From an uncultured Rhodospirillales bacterium (GTDB taxonomy: Bacteria > Pseudomonadota > Alphaproteobacteria > Azospirillales > Azospirillaceae): a stretch of 32,915 nt of DNA. Below the pieces are notes generated by a model that saw only the letters and a program-made list of their open reading frames with translations, did no database searches and was not told the origin of the DNA. Of the stretch, positions 1 through 9,040 are shown piece after piece. Every line of letters starts with the position of its first letter. Within the stretch, counting starts at the first letter, position 1. The translations under genes and the position numbers were made by a program. The stretch spans positions 1 to 32,915 of the forward strand of contig CAIYNU010000082.1 of NCBI GenBank assembly GCA_903927615.1. The letters run 5' to 3'.

Positions 1-345
1 GTGGTCTACGCGACCACGGTTTATGCGAGTGTGCACCCGGTATTGCTGCGCCGGGCCATTCGCAGGGTCAGACCGGACTGGGAGGACGAGATGCTGTCGA
101 TCGCCGCGAAGGAATGGATGGCCGAAGGTGCCGCCAAGGGCCGTGCCGAAGGCGAGGCCAAGGGTGAATTGAAGGCGAAGGCTGACACGCTTCTCCGCCA
201 GCTTCATCGACGGTTCAAGACGCTGCCCAACGGTATTGAAGACCGTGTTCGGGCGGCAGATAGTGTCCTCCTCGATGAATGGCTGGACCGTATCCTTGAT
301 GCCCAGACCCTTGAAGATGTCTTCAGCACCGAACAACGGCATTGA
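1..345 (+). CDS. Rpn-type nuclease/transposase-like protein, C-terminal part
   Basis: The frame is open from the first base and ends at TGA 343-345, so the N-terminal part, which would carry the PD-(D/E)XK nuclease core, lies outside the window. What is visible is the usual tail of Rpn (recombination-promoting nuclease, formerly 'transposase_31'-like) proteins. It has a charged Gly/Ala/Lys/Glu repeat stretch at about residues 38-60 (AEGAAKGRAEGEAKGELKAK), then a helical segment starting LLRQLHRRF and the ending TLEDVFSTEQRH. Family members are thought to cut DNA and promote RecA-independent recombination. They are usually multicopy and decay often, which fits the remnant about 150 bases downstream. 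The GTG at base 1 is probably an internal codon. Family call is from sequence style; the catalytic residues cannot be checked here. Confidence 0.6.
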   Translation: MVYATTVYASVHPVLLRRAIRRVRPDWEDEMLSIAAKEWMAEGAAKGRAEGEAKGELKAKADTLLRQLHRRFKTLPNGIEDRVRAADSVLLDEWLDRILDAQTLEDVFSTEQRH

Positions 346-944
346 TCATTATGCACCGTTCACCACTATGTCCAACTCTATCCACCGCAATTATTACGAT
401 TATCACCCAAAATCATTGGCAATGCCCATCTGATAAGCAAGCCATCAGCACCACTATCACAACTATCTTATCCATTATTTGCCTGAAAACTTGTGGACAT
501 TGCCGCCAATGAGCGCCTCGTCGATGGCAAGTCCTTAGCCGAAATCTTTAGCATAGAACAGAGACACTGAGCCACGTTTTGCGGCTATTGGTATACGATT
601 TGAAGGACGCTCTTTCATTATTCATCGGGAGTGGACTTATTTTACGCCAATTAACCAACGTTTTTCCGTAAGCTAATGTGTCCGTAGCGAGTCTCAATCA
701 TATCTACGGATCTCCCCATTTTCTTCGCTTAAAGGTGAATGGGGGCGCCGTATTGAATCCATAAAGTGGCGTTGGTGTGTCTGATCGAATATGGCGGGTG
801 GTTTTTACCAGAGATCGGGTCTTTCAGCAATCCGAACGGCCGTTCCGGGCCCGGCGAGGCTGCCGCCGGATTGCGCCCAGCCATTGAGCGCCGATGGTTT
901 TGCCGATGCCTGACGGTGGCGGCGACCGAACGTCCCGGTGCGGC
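346..944. other. Intergenic region, AT-richer than the rest
   Basis: This gap of about 600 bases holds no intact gene. Its base composition is visibly lower in GC than the flanks (for example around 360-500 and 580-730), which suits old mobile or decaying DNA. Apart from the Rpn remnant at 490-570, I see a short palindrome (GAACGGCCGTTC, 834-845) near the 3' end of the convergent SH3-domain gene. It may help end that transcript but has no T-run. Short frames in this stretch have no start sites or recognisable products. Confidence 0.5.
490..570 (+). pseudogene. Decayed copy of an Rpn-type protein C-terminus
   Basis: Reading 493-570 in frame gives a peptide that ends ERLVDGKSLAEIFSIEQRH and then TGA at 568-570. 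This lines up with the last residues of the gene ending at 345 (LDAQTLEDVFSTEQRH). The spacing to the stop is the same, and EQRH before the stop is identical. There is no start codon or upstream coding frame, so this is a leftover 3' end of a paralogue, not a gene. It probably arose by duplication or insertion and later deletion within the family. Confidence 0.55.
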
Positions 945-1547
945 TCACTCGAGTCGCTCGTTGGGATAGACTCCCCACAGCTCCGCCCGCCGAAGCCAGC
1001 CATGGTAGCCGCCCAGGTCCACTTCGCACCAGTCGTCCCGGCAATGGAGCAACGCGCCGACCACACCGGGCTCGGCGTTGGCCACCGGGCGGGCGGTGGC
1101 GCTGGGGTCGTGGCGCAAGGTCTGGATGCCGCCGGTCACAATCACCGACCGCTTGGCCGACAGCATGCCTTGCAGCACCCAACCCTCGGTGCCGTCCGGG
1201 TCGCGAATCCGGCGCCAGGTATCGAATTCGGCCACCACCTCCACCGGCATGCCGCGGCGGGAGAAGACCCATTCGATGGGGTATTTGGTCGACGGTCCCG
1301 AATGGGCGTTGACCGCGTTGGAGCGGATCGAAACGAAGCGGGGGACCGGCAGGCCGCTGGTCTTGATGGCGCTCTGGCCCGGCGCGGTGCCGTTGGCGGC
1401 CGGGGCTTCGTCGGGGGGCTCGGCGCCGTCCTCGGCGCGGGCCGCCGGCGGCACAGCCAGCAACAGCAGCAGGCCGAAAACCCAGGCGCCGATGGTCCGG
1501 GCGAACGTGTGGCGGATACGGACCAACATCTGCTTCTGTCCGATCAT
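945..1547 (-). CDS. Secreted SH3-domain protein
   Basis: This encodes about 200 residues. A basic start (MLVRIRHTFAR) and a hydrophobic stretch (WVFGLLLLLAVPPAARA) form a signal peptide, so the mature protein is periplasmic. The rest is an SH3-like module of the kind found in bacterial SH3_3/SH3_4 proteins. It contains the typical segment NAVNAHSGPSTKYPIEWVF followed by W.RIRDPDGTEGWV, and later WCEVDLGGYHGWLRR. Such domains usually bind peptidoglycan or wall peptides; the ligand here is unknown. The start at 1547 (MIGQKQ) has no good ribosome site. An ATG at 1529 lies just behind a purine-rich GGACAGAAGCAG and is an equally good choice. The gene is divergent from the dehydrogenase starting at 1699. 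Confidence 0.8.
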   Translation of the reverse strand: MIGQKQMLVRIRHTFARTIGAWVFGLLLLLAVPPAARAEDGAEPPDEAPAANGTAPGQSAIKTSGLPVPRFVSIRSNAVNAHSGPSTKYPIEWVFSRRGMPVEVVAEFDTWRRIRDPDGTEGWVLQGMLSAKRSVIVTGGIQTLRHDPSATARPVANAEPGVVGALLHCRDDWCEVDLGGYHGWLRRAELWGVYPNERLE

Positions 1548-1698
1548 GGCAATGGGGGATGCCCGGGGCATATAAAGGACCATAGCGGGCGCCGGTCAAG
1601 GTCGTTGGCACCAAAGCCGGAGCCGGAGATACGCGCCTGTGGACAAGGCGCGGCTCGGCTTGGTATGGCATGAGCACACCAATACAGAGGGCTACCGG

Positions 1699-2688
1699 AT
1701 GCCTGACAAGAAGAAAACACTGGTCGTGGTCACTCGAAAACTCCCGGATGTCATCGAGACCCGGATGATGGAGCTGTTCGACACGCGGCTCAATCCGGAC
1801 GACACCCCCATGAGCCAGCTCGAGCTGATCGAGGCGGTCAGGGTGGCCGAGGTGCTGGTTCCAACCGTCACTGACCGTATCGATGCCCGGGTTCTGTCCC
1901 AAGCCGGGCCGCAGTTGCGCCTGATTGCCTCGTTCGGGACCGGTGTCGACCACATCGATCTGAAGACCGCCCGGCAACGCGGCATCACCGTAACCAACAC
2001 CCCGGGCGTGCTGACCGACGACACCGCCGACATCGCCATGACCCTGATTCTGGCCGTGGCGCGCCGCCTTGGGGAAGGCGAGCGGCTGGTTCGGGCCGGT
2101 CAGTGGAAGGGGTGGGGGCCGACCACCATGCTTGGCCATCGGCTTTGGGGCAAGCGGCTGGGCGTGATCGGCCTGGGCCGAATCGGTCAGGCGTTGGCCC
2201 GCCGGGCCCGGGGATTCGGCCTGTCGATCCATTACCACAATCGCCGGCGCATCCATCTGGACATCGAAGGCGAACTGGAGGCGACCTATTGGGAAAGCCT
2301 GGATCAGATGCTGATGCGGATGGACATGATCTCGGTCAACTGTCCGCACACCCCGGCGACGTTCCACCTGCTGTCGGCCCGGCGGCTGCAATTGCTGCGG
2401 CCGCACTGCATTATCGTCAATACCTCGCGTGGCGAAATCATCGACGAAAATGCGCTGACTCGGATGCTGGAACGGGGCGAACTGGCCGGGGCCGGCCTCG
2501 ACGTGTTCGAACACGAGCCGGCGGTCAACCCCAGGCTGTTGGGGCTTGATAATGTGGTGTTGTTGCCCCACATGGGTTCGGCCACCATCGAAGGCCGGAT
2601 CGACATGGGCGAGAAAGTGATCATCAACATCAAGACCTTTTCCGATGGCCACGCGCCGCCGGATCGGGTGCTGGAAGCGATGCTCTGA
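1699..2688 (+). CDS. D-isomer specific 2-hydroxyacid dehydrogenase (glyoxylate/hydroxypyruvate reductase type)
   Basis: The 329-residue product has the full D-2-hydroxyacid dehydrogenase layout: an N-terminal catalytic half, an NAD(P)-binding Rossmann segment with GLGRIG at 158-163, and the catalytic Arg (NTSRG, R244), Glu (EHEP, E273) and His (LPHMGSAT, H291). Members reduce glyoxylate or hydroxypyruvate, or oxidise D-glycerate; the exact substrate cannot be read from the sequence. The ATG at 1699 is chosen because AGAGGG lies about 8 bases upstream and the conserved domain starts immediately after. A GTG 60 bases earlier would add an unconserved tail. A hairpin terminator follows the stop, so this is probably a single-gene transcript. 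Confidence 0.88.
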   Translation: MPDKKKTLVVVTRKLPDVIETRMMELFDTRLNPDDTPMSQLELIEAVRVAEVLVPTVTDRIDARVLSQAGPQLRLIASFGTGVDHIDLKTARQRGITVTNTPGVLTDDTADIAMTLILAVARRLGEGERLVRAGQWKGWGPTTMLGHRLWGKRLGVIGLGRIGQALARRARGFGLSIHYHNRRRIHLDIEGELEATYWESLDQMLMRMDMISVNCPHTPATFHLLSARRLQLLRPHCIIVNTSRGEIIDENALTRMLERGELAGAGLDVFEHEPAVNPRLLGLDNVVLLPHMGSATIEGRIDMGEKVIINIKTFSDGHAPPDRVLEAML

Positions 2689-2696
2689 TCGGACCA

Positions 2697-2724
2697 AAGG
2701 GGGGCTGTGGCCCCCCTTATCTTT
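2697..2724 (+). terminator. Rho-independent-type terminator after the dehydrogenase
   Basis: A perfect 9-bp stem (AAGGGGGGC at 2697-2705 with GCCCCCCTT at 2710-2718) closes a TGTG loop and is followed by a modest T-rich tail (ATCTTT). It starts about 9 bases after the dehydrogenase stop codon. Confidence 0.75.
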
Positions 2725-2786
2725 GAATGGGGATAGGGGCATTGCCCAGCACTACTCGCTACGTTGTTTGCTTTCCAGAAGCGGGG

Positions 2787-2813
2787 CAGTAACGTACTGT
2801 AACCGAAGGTTAC
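2787..2813. promoter_or_regulatory. Two adjoining inverted repeats, candidate operator
   Basis: CAGTA-ACG-TACTG (2787-2799) runs directly into GTAAC-CGAAG-GTTAC (2799-2813), sharing one base. Both are perfect 5-bp inverted repeats and include the same GTAAC word. They sit about 120 bases upstream of the small secreted protein start at 2931 and behind the dehydrogenase terminator, where a promoter for that gene is expected. No clear -35/-10 pair was identified, so the operator role is inference. Confidence 0.3.
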
Positions 2814-2930
2814 TCGACCAGTTCGCCAATCTTATGGTTTGTGGTCCGTCGGCGACCGGTTCGCTGCAATGGCCGCGTTGGATTTGGTCGGGAATCTGTT
2901 CGATGTAAGAGTCTTGGGAGAGAAAGAGCT

Positions 2931-3308
2931 ATGAGGAATATTTTTACTGCCGTGTTTTTCGCGCTGCTGATCGGCTTGGTTGTCCCTGGCGCATCGGCTT
3001 TGGCCGAGGGCAAGCAAGACTTTACTCTGATCAACCAGACGGGCTATCGGATCGATAAGGTCTTCGTATCCCCGACCGCCAGTAACGACTGGGAAGAAGA
3101 TGTCCTGGGGAAGGACGTGCTCGATGACGGTGAAAGCGTCGATATCACCTTCCATCGCAATACCCCAGGCTGCAAGTGGGACCTCAAGGTCGTGTATGCC
3201 GATGATGGCAGCTCGGCCGTTTGGACGGGTTTCGACATTTGCTCGATTGCCAAGATCCATATCCACTACAACAAGAGCACCGATACCACCAGCGCCACCA
3301 CCGAGTGA
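2931..3308 (+). CDS. Small secreted protein of unknown function
   Basis: The 125-residue product starts with a textbook signal peptide (MRNIFTAVFFALLIGLVVPG, cleavage after ASALA). The mature protein is about 100 residues. It looks like one compact beta domain, with the segment LINQTGYRIDKVFVSP, a conserved-looking acidic loop (NDWEEDVLGKDVL), and two cysteines (PGCKWDLKV and DICSIAKI) that could form a periplasmic disulfide. The tail is Thr/Ser rich. I know this sequence style from small hypothetical proteobacterial proteins but no function is established. The ATG at 2931 is favoured over an upstream GTG because the signal peptide begins there and GGGAG lies 10 bases before it. Confidence 0.75.
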   Translation: MRNIFTAVFFALLIGLVVPGASALAEGKQDFTLINQTGYRIDKVFVSPTASNDWEEDVLGKDVLDDGESVDITFHRNTPGCKWDLKVVYADDGSSAVWTGFDICSIAKIHIHYNKSTDTTSATTE

Positions 3309-3495
3309 TCGATACCGGCATGCTCCATGGTGCCGAAGTTTTGTGCCGTCAGGACTTCAATAAGGCAGTATGAGGTCCCAACCGCCGGGGGTGTTCATGT
3401 CTGGTCCCTGGACACAGGCACGCGTGGTTGCCCGGCGGTGACGGGCTTGTCGGTCAGGTTTATGGACGGGGGTCGGTTGACGAAGCCGACTCGAG

Positions 3496-3530
3496 AACAG
3501 GCCCGACCCCTTTTCAGGGCCGGGCCTGTT
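3496..3530. terminator. Hairpin between convergent genes, possible bidirectional terminator
   Basis: AACAGGCCCG (3496-3505) pairs perfectly with CGGGCCTGTT (3521-3530) around a 15-base loop. It lies between the + strand secreted protein and the end of the - strand peroxiredoxin, 67 bases from the latter. The T-run is short (TTT on the + side), so efficiency is uncertain. The rest of 3309-3597 holds nothing I recognise. Confidence 0.5.
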
Positions 3531-3597
3531 TGCGTTCCGGGGAGCGCGGGCCTTCTGCCCGCTTATGGGGGCCGCGTCGGACGAGACGGCCTTGGTA

Positions 3598-4080
3598 TCA
3601 GACGGCCTTGAGGATCGCTTCGGCGCTGGTGAACTCGAAGGTGCCGGGTTTGTCCACCGCCAGGGACGTGACCACTCCATCTTCGGCCACCAGGGCAAAA
3701 CGCTGGCTGCGGGTGCCCAGGCCGTGGCCGCTGGCGTCCAGTTCCAGGTCCAACGCGCGGGTGAGCGCGCCGTTGCCGTCGGGCAGTAGGAAAACCTTGT
3801 CGCCGGCGTTCTGGGTTTCGCCCCACGCCTTCATCACGAAGGGGTCGTTGACCGCCAGGCACACGATCTGGGCTACGCCCTTGGCCGCAAAGGCGTCGGC
3901 GTGCTGAACGAATCCGGGCAGATGTTTGGCCGAGCACACCGGGGTGAACGCCCCGGGAACGGCGAACAGCACCACTTTCCGGCCCTTGAACAGAGTATCG
4001 GTGGAAATTTCCTGCATGCCGCTATCGGTCAGGTATTTGAGCGTGACCGACGGAATGACATCACCTACCTTGATCGTCAT
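3598..4080 (-). CDS. Peroxiredoxin (Prx5/redoxin family)
   Basis: This 160-residue cytosolic thiol peroxidase reduces hydrogen peroxide or alkyl hydroperoxides. The peroxidatic cysteine is C49 in the signature VPGAFTPVCSAKHLPGF. A second cysteine, C74 (QIVCLAVNDP), occurs where several Prx5-type enzymes carry one. Full family length is present, ending in ILKAV. The ATG at 4080 (MTIKVGDVIP) is the family start; upstream in-frame codons give an unconserved Arg-rich stretch. It lies about 110 bases downstream of the DsbD-like gene on the same strand, so the two thiol-redox genes could be co-transcribed. Confidence 0.9.
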   Translation of the reverse strand: MTIKVGDVIPSVTLKYLTDSGMQEISTDTLFKGRKVVLFAVPGAFTPVCSAKHLPGFVQHADAFAAKGVAQIVCLAVNDPFVMKAWGETQNAGDKVFLLPDGNGALTRALDLELDASGHGLGTRSQRFALVAEDGVVTSLAVDKPGTFEFTSAEAILKAV

Positions 4081-4188
4081 GACCCTACCTCTTCCCCTGG
4101 TTGAAGACGAACGCGCTCTGCGCGTCGTAAGCCGGTTGCCGCGGTGCGGCGACCCGGTCGCCGGTAGAACCATATAGGATCCGGTGGG

Positions 4189-6355
4189 TTAGCGACCAGC
4201 TTTTGACGGCGGGCTTTTGGCCGCCTGGTCCAGTCCGTCCAGGACCGCCGATTCGCTGAGTAACTCGGGCAAAACCAGTCCCCGGGGGGCCGCGGGGCCG
4301 TAGATGACGTTGAAGGGAATGCCATAGCGGCCGAATCCCGCCAGATAGCCGGCGATGTCCGGGTTGGGGCGGGTCCAGTCGGCGCGCATCGCCACCACGG
4401 CGCCGGTGGGGTCGAACAGTCGGTGGGCCACCGGGGGACGATCCAGGACCAGTCGTTGGTTGGCCTGACAGGTCAGGCACCAGTCGGCGGTTACGTCCAC
4501 GAACACCACATGGCCGGCCGCGACCTCCCGGTGCGCCGATGCGAGGTCGAAGGGGTGCCACCGGCCCGGTTCGGCGGCGGCGGTCTGGCCGCGTGGGGGC
4601 GCCGCCGCGGGCGTGTCCAGGCTCCACGGCGTCGCGATCGCGGCCAGCGCCAACACCCCGGCCGCCGCCGCCGCCGCCGGGCGGGCCCGGGCCGGCAAAC
4701 GCGGCCGGACGGCCAGCAGTCCGGCAAGACCGGCGATGAGCGCGGCGACGGTCAGCGCCGTGGTCAGCCCCCCCACCGGCGAGCAACCACAGCAGCCAGA
4801 GCGCGGTGGCGGCCAGAGTCACCCCCAGCAACCGCCGCAACCGGATCATCCAGCGCCCGGGCCGGGGCAGGGCGGTGGCCATCCGCGGGAACGCGGCGAC
4901 CGTCAGGTAAGGAAGCGCCAGTCCGATGCCCAGCATCATGAAGACCGCCAGGATGTCACCGGGACCGCGCGCCAGGGCGAAGCCGATGGCGGTGCCCAGA
5001 AACGGCGCCGAGCACGGGGTGGCCAGCAGCGTCGCAAAGGCGCCGGTGACGAACGGTCCCGCCAGGGGGCCGTGACCGTCGGGCCGGGCTGCCGCGTCGG
5101 CGATGACCCGGGGCAGGGGGACCTCGAAAACATCCCAGAGATTGCAGGCAAACAGCGATACCACCACCGCCATGCCGGCCAGAAAGGCCGGTTGCTGGAA
5201 CTGAAGGCCCCAACCCACCGCGGTTCCCGCGGACTTGAGCGTGATCATCAAGCCGGCCAGCATCAGGAACGAGGTGAGGATGCCGGCGGCGGTGGCCAGA
5301 AAGCCCGCACGCACCATCCGGGGATTGCCGCCGCCATGGCCGACCACCGCCAGCAGCTTCATGGACAGCACCGGCAGGACACACGGCATCAGGTTGAGGA
5401 TCAGGCCCCCGAGCAAAGCCAGGGCCAGCGCCATGGGCAGGGTCGGGCCGGGGCGGGGGGCCGGCGGTGCGGCGCCGGGGGATGCGGCCGGGGGCGTCAC
5501 GGTGGTGGTGGCTTCCAGCGACCGATCGCCATCCACCAGCGTGATGGTGACGGTGCTGCCGATGGCCAGAACCGGTGGCGGCGCGGCGGTCCCGATCGCC
5601 GCCGCCGGGGCCAGGCGGGCGAGCAGATGGCGGCCATCCCGGTCCAGGCTGAGCCGGGGCCCGGCAAACACCTGGGGAGGCGTGCTTTCAACGATCAGGT
5701 CGGGCGTACCGAAGGGGTCGCGGGCGGTGGCTTCAACGTCCAGCGCGGTGCCGTCGGCGGCGCTGCGGACCGCCACCAGCGCCAGCCCCGCAGGACCGCC
5801 GTCGCCCGGGACGCGTTGAATCGCCTGGGCGATGGCCGTTGCCTCGGGGGCCGGGGCCGCCGGTCCCAGCGGCAAAGCCAGCGTCAGGTCGAAATGGGCG
5901 GGCACGCAGATGTCATGGCAGACCAGCAGGTCGACCGCGGCGCGGGCCAGTAAGGGGTGCGTCGGATCGGCGCGCCGGGCGGTGATCGGCAACAGCACCG
6001 CCGTCTCGTACCCAAAGGTTTCCAGTCCGAACTGGCTGAACCGGCGCGGCGCCGGCCAGGCGATGGTGGTTTCGGCCAGGTTGGTGGAGCCCGACCAGTC
6101 GAGTTGCGGCGCCAGGCCGGCGTCGCCGGGAGAGCGCCAATAGGTTTTCCAGCCGGGCTTGAGGCGGATGTCCAGGCCGAGCGGCACCGTGTCGGCGGTG
6201 CCGACCGCGTCCACGGCGGCCACCAGGCGGGCCGAAACGGCGTCGGTCCGGCCCCAGTCACTGGCGGCGGACCATCCCGGGGCCGGGGCCCCGACCAGAA
6301 ACACGGCCAGACTGATCGCCCTGACGGCAATCCCGACGATGCGCAAGCGGCTCAT
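4189..6355 (-). pseudogene. DsbD/ScsB-like thiol:disulfide transporter, frame broken at a G7 run
   Basis: The locus encodes a DsbD-family protein in two frames. From ATG 6355 (AGGGAG about 10 bases upstream) come a signal peptide, an N-terminal periplasmic domain with the ScsB-like VCHDICVP motif, and a polytopic membrane domain. The membrane domain carries the paired cysteine motifs LMPCVLPVLSMKLL and LLATPCSAPFLGTA. This frame runs past WLLWLLAGG and then becomes nonsense. The missing C-terminus is in the +1 frame (to TAA 4189-4191). It has two more hydrophobic segments and a thioredoxin domain with VTADWCLTCQANQR. The switch falls at seven consecutive Cs on the + strand (4768-4774). Removing one base gives a smooth WLLAGGGLTTALTVAAL join. 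The protein would move electrons from cytosolic thioredoxin to the periplasm. A sequencing error, a true mutation or reversible slippage cannot be told apart here. Confidence 0.8.
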
Positions 6356-6650
6356 CCCTTGTTGCTCCCTGTCCGTCCCGACCACTACGCCGATTTCCGT
6401 TGCGGTACCATGGTCTCCGCCTGCCGGTCAGCCGTGATCGAAGCCAGCAGGCGGTCTGGCTGACCGGCGACAACGATAGGGGTGGAAAATTCCTGCCGCC
6501 GGTGCCAAACTCGTGACCGGTTGCTTCGATTGTCATCGGCTAAGTGTTCGTTCGGGCCTGAAGTTCCGTTCGGGGCTGAAACTTAGGCGGGATGCAGTCG
6601 GGCGATGGTTTGCACCCGAGGTCGCCGCCTCAAGCAACAGGTTGCCGCGC

Positions 6651-7226
6651 ATGCCTCACGCAACGAAAACGCCGCAGTATTTAACCGGCCAATTGCTGAT
6701 GGCCATGCCCGGCATGCCCGATCCGCGGTTTCAGCGCACCGTCATTTACATGTGCGCCCACAATGCCGAAGGCGCCATGGGGCTGGTGATCAATCGCCTG
6801 TTCGGGGCCATCACCTTTGGCGATCTGCTGGAGCAACTGAATATCCGGCCGACCCGGTCGGTGACGGACCTGCGGGTGCATTACGGCGGCCCGGTGGAGT
6901 CCGGCCGGGGCCTGGTGTTGCACTCCACGGATTTTATCCGCGAAGGGACCATGATGGTGGATGACGACGTGGCCCTGACCGCCACAGTCGACATTTTGCG
7001 GGCCATCGCTGACGGTCGCGGCCCGCGTCACAGTCTGCTGGCGCTTGGCTATGCCGGTTGGGGTCCCGGGCAACTCGACGCCGAGATGCAGGCCAACGGC
7101 TGGCTCACCGCCGAATCCGATGAGTCGCTGATGTTCGATCGCGACCTCGAAACCAAGTGGGAACGGTCCATCGCCAAGCTGGGGGTCCGGTTGTCGATGC
7201 TGTCGGGGGAAGCCGGGCACGCCTGA
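6651..7226 (+). CDS. YqgE/AlgH family protein
   Basis: This 191-residue protein is a full-length UPF0301 (YqgE/AlgH) member. It has the typical blocks TGQLLMAMPGMPDPRF, EGAMGLVINRL, VHYGGPVESGRG and ALGYAGWGPGQLDAE. AlgH was named for effects on alginate regulation in Pseudomonas, but the biochemical role of the family is not settled. ATG 6651 is chosen because the conserved domain begins about ten residues later. An upstream ATG at 6513 would add 46 unconserved residues that merely translate the divergent promoter region. The gene is divergent from the DsbD-like gene across a gap of about 295 bases, which contains an imperfect tandem 18-mer at 6549-6584 and no gene. Confidence 0.9.
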   Translation: MPHATKTPQYLTGQLLMAMPGMPDPRFQRTVIYMCAHNAEGAMGLVINRLFGAITFGDLLEQLNIRPTRSVTDLRVHYGGPVESGRGLVLHSTDFIREGTMMVDDDVALTATVDILRAIADGRGPRHSLLALGYAGWGPGQLDAEMQANGWLTAESDESLMFDRDLETKWERSIAKLGVRLSMLSGEAGHA

Positions 7227-7334
7227 ACGGGCGGCCGGGGCGTTGCGGTTGCCGTTCACCTCGGTTTGCGTTCGCCTCGGGGAGCCGGATAGGCTACAAA
7301 CCGGCCGTGATTGGTTTCAAGGGGGGCGGGCGCC

Positions 7335-9017
7335 ATGGCGGCCTATCAGTATGTTTACGTCATGAAGGGGTTGAACAAGATTTACCCCGGCGGCAAGAAG
7401 GTGCTGGAGAACATCTGGCTGTCGTTCCTGCCTGGGGTCAAGATTGGCGTGCTGGGCGCCAACGGCGCCGGTAAATCGACCCTGATGCGGATCATGGCCG
7501 GTCTCGACAAGGACTATGGCGGCGAGGCTTGGGTGGCCGAAGGCGCGACCGTGGGCTACCTGTCCCAGGAACCGCAACTGGACCCGACCAAGACGGTGCA
7601 GGAGAATGTGCTGGAGGCGCTGGCCGACACCAAGGCGCTGCTCGACCGCTTCGAGGCGGTAAACACCCGACTCGGCGAGGTCGAGGACCCGGACGAGATG
7701 ACCGCGCTGATCGACGAGCAGGCGACGCTTCAGGAAAAGATCGAGGCCGCCGACGCCTGGGACCTGGACCGCACGGTGGAAATCGCCATGGACGCCCTGC
7801 GCTGTCCGCCGGGCGACGCCCAGGTGACGACTCTCTCGGGTGGCGAGAAGCGGCGCGTGGCGCTGTGCAAGCTGTTACTGCAAAAGCCTGACCTGCTGTT
7901 GTTGGACGAACCGACCAACCACCTGGATGCCGAGTCGGTGGCGTGGTTGGAGCTGCACCTGGAGAAGTATGCCGGGACGGTGGTGCTGGTCACCCATGAC
8001 CGCTACTTCCTGGACAATGTCACCGGCTGGATTCTGGAGTTGGACCGCGGGCAGGGGATTCCCTACGAGGGCAACTATACCTCGTGGCTTGACCAGAAGC
8101 AGAAGCGGCTGGCCCAGGAAGGCAAACAGGAACAGGCCCGCCAGAAGACCCTGGCCTCGGAACTGGAATGGATTCGCCAGTCGCCCCGGGCGCGCCAGAC
8201 CAAGAGCAAGGCGCGGATTGCCGCCTACGAGACGTTGCTGGCCCAGAGCAAGGATCAGACCGGCGGCGATGCCCAGATCGTGATCCCGACCCCGCCGCGG
8301 CTGGGCAGTCTGGTGATCGAGGCCGAGCATCTGCGCAAGGGCTTTGGCGATCGTCTGTTGATTGAAGATGTCGGCTTCCGTCTGCCGCCGGGTGGTATCG
8401 TCGGCGTGATCGGCCCCAACGGCGCCGGCAAGACCACCCTGTTCCGCATGATTACCGGCCAGGAGCAGCCGGACGGCGGCAGCTTCCGGGTGGGTGACAC
8501 CGTCAGCCTCGGCTATGTGGACCAGTCCCGGGACTCGCTGGCGCCCAACCGGACGGTGTGGGAGGAAATCTCCGACGGGCTCGATGTGATCGAACTCGGC
8601 AAGAAGTCGATGCCGTCCCGGGCCTATGTTTCGGCCTTCAATTTCCGCGGTTCGGACCAGCAGAAAAAGGTCGGCCAGCTGTCGGGCGGCGAGCGCAACC
8701 GGGTCCATCTGGCCAAGATGCTCAAGTCGGGGGCCAATGTGCTGCTGCTCGACGAACCGACCAACGATCTGGACGTGGATACCCTGCGGGCCTTGGAAGA
8801 CGCGCTGACGGTGTTCCCGGGCTGTGCGGTGGTGATCAGCCATGATCGCTGGTTCCTGGACCGTATCGCCACCCATATTCTGGCCTTCGAGGGCGATAGC
8901 CAGGTGGTTTGGTTCGAGGGCAATTACCAGGATTACGAGGCGGATCGGCATCGTCGGTTGGGCGCCGACGCCGACCAGCCCCATCGCATCCACTACAAGC
9001 CGTTGGTGCGGACTTGA
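7335..9017 (+). CDS. ettA: ABC-F ATPase, energy-dependent translational throttle EttA
   Basis: This 560-residue soluble protein has two ABC ATPase domains and no membrane segments. Domain 1 has Walker [10 protein letters not shown] (41-49), signature [11 protein letters not shown] and Walker [13 protein letters not shown]. Domain 2 has [24 protein letters not shown] and [12 protein letters not shown]. Between the domains lies the long charged linker ([19 protein letters not shown]) typical of ABC-F proteins. The N-terminus [20 protein letters not shown] and the C-terminal [21 protein letters not shown] are characteristic of EttA, which binds the ribosomal E site and gates the first peptide bond according to the ATP/ADP ratio. 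ATG 7335 matches the family start. Confidence 0.93.
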   Translation: MAAYQYVYVMKGLNKIYPGGKKVLENIWLSFLPGVKIGVLGANGAGKSTLMRIMAGLDKDYGGEAWVAEGATVGYLSQEPQLDPTKTVQENVLEALADTKALLDRFEAVNTRLGEVEDPDEMTALIDEQATLQEKIEAADAWDLDRTVEIAMDALRCPPGDAQVTTLSGGEKRRVALCKLLLQKPDLLLLDEPTNHLDAESVAWLELHLEKYAGTVVLVTHDRYFLDNVTGWILELDRGQGIPYEGNYTSWLDQKQKRLAQEGKQEQARQKTLASELEWIRQSPRARQTKSKARIAAYETLLAQSKDQTGGDAQIVIPTPPRLGSLVIEAEHLRKGFGDRLLIEDVGFRLPPGGIVGVIGPNGAGKTTLFRMITGQEQPDGGSFRVGDTVSLGYVDQSRDSLAPNRTVWEEISDGLDVIELGKKSMPSRAYVSAFNFRGSDQQKKVGQLSGGERNRVHLAKMLKSGANVLLLDEPTNDLDVDTLRALEDALTVFPGCAVVISHDRWFLDRIATHILAFEGDSQVVWFEGNYQDYEADRHRRLGADADQPHRIHYKPLVRT

Positions 9018-9040
9018 CAGTACGGACGGCGGCGGCGGCG

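Noticed and set aside
805-2742. Very long - strand frame across the SH3 and dehydrogenase genes
   Set aside because: It is an antisense shadow: low-complexity, rich in His/Pro/Arg/Gln, no domain, and it conflicts with two well-supported genes.
4613-5953. 446-residue + strand frame inside the DsbD-like locus
   Set aside because: Gln/Arg/Gly/His-rich shadow of the - strand gene with no recognisable domain.
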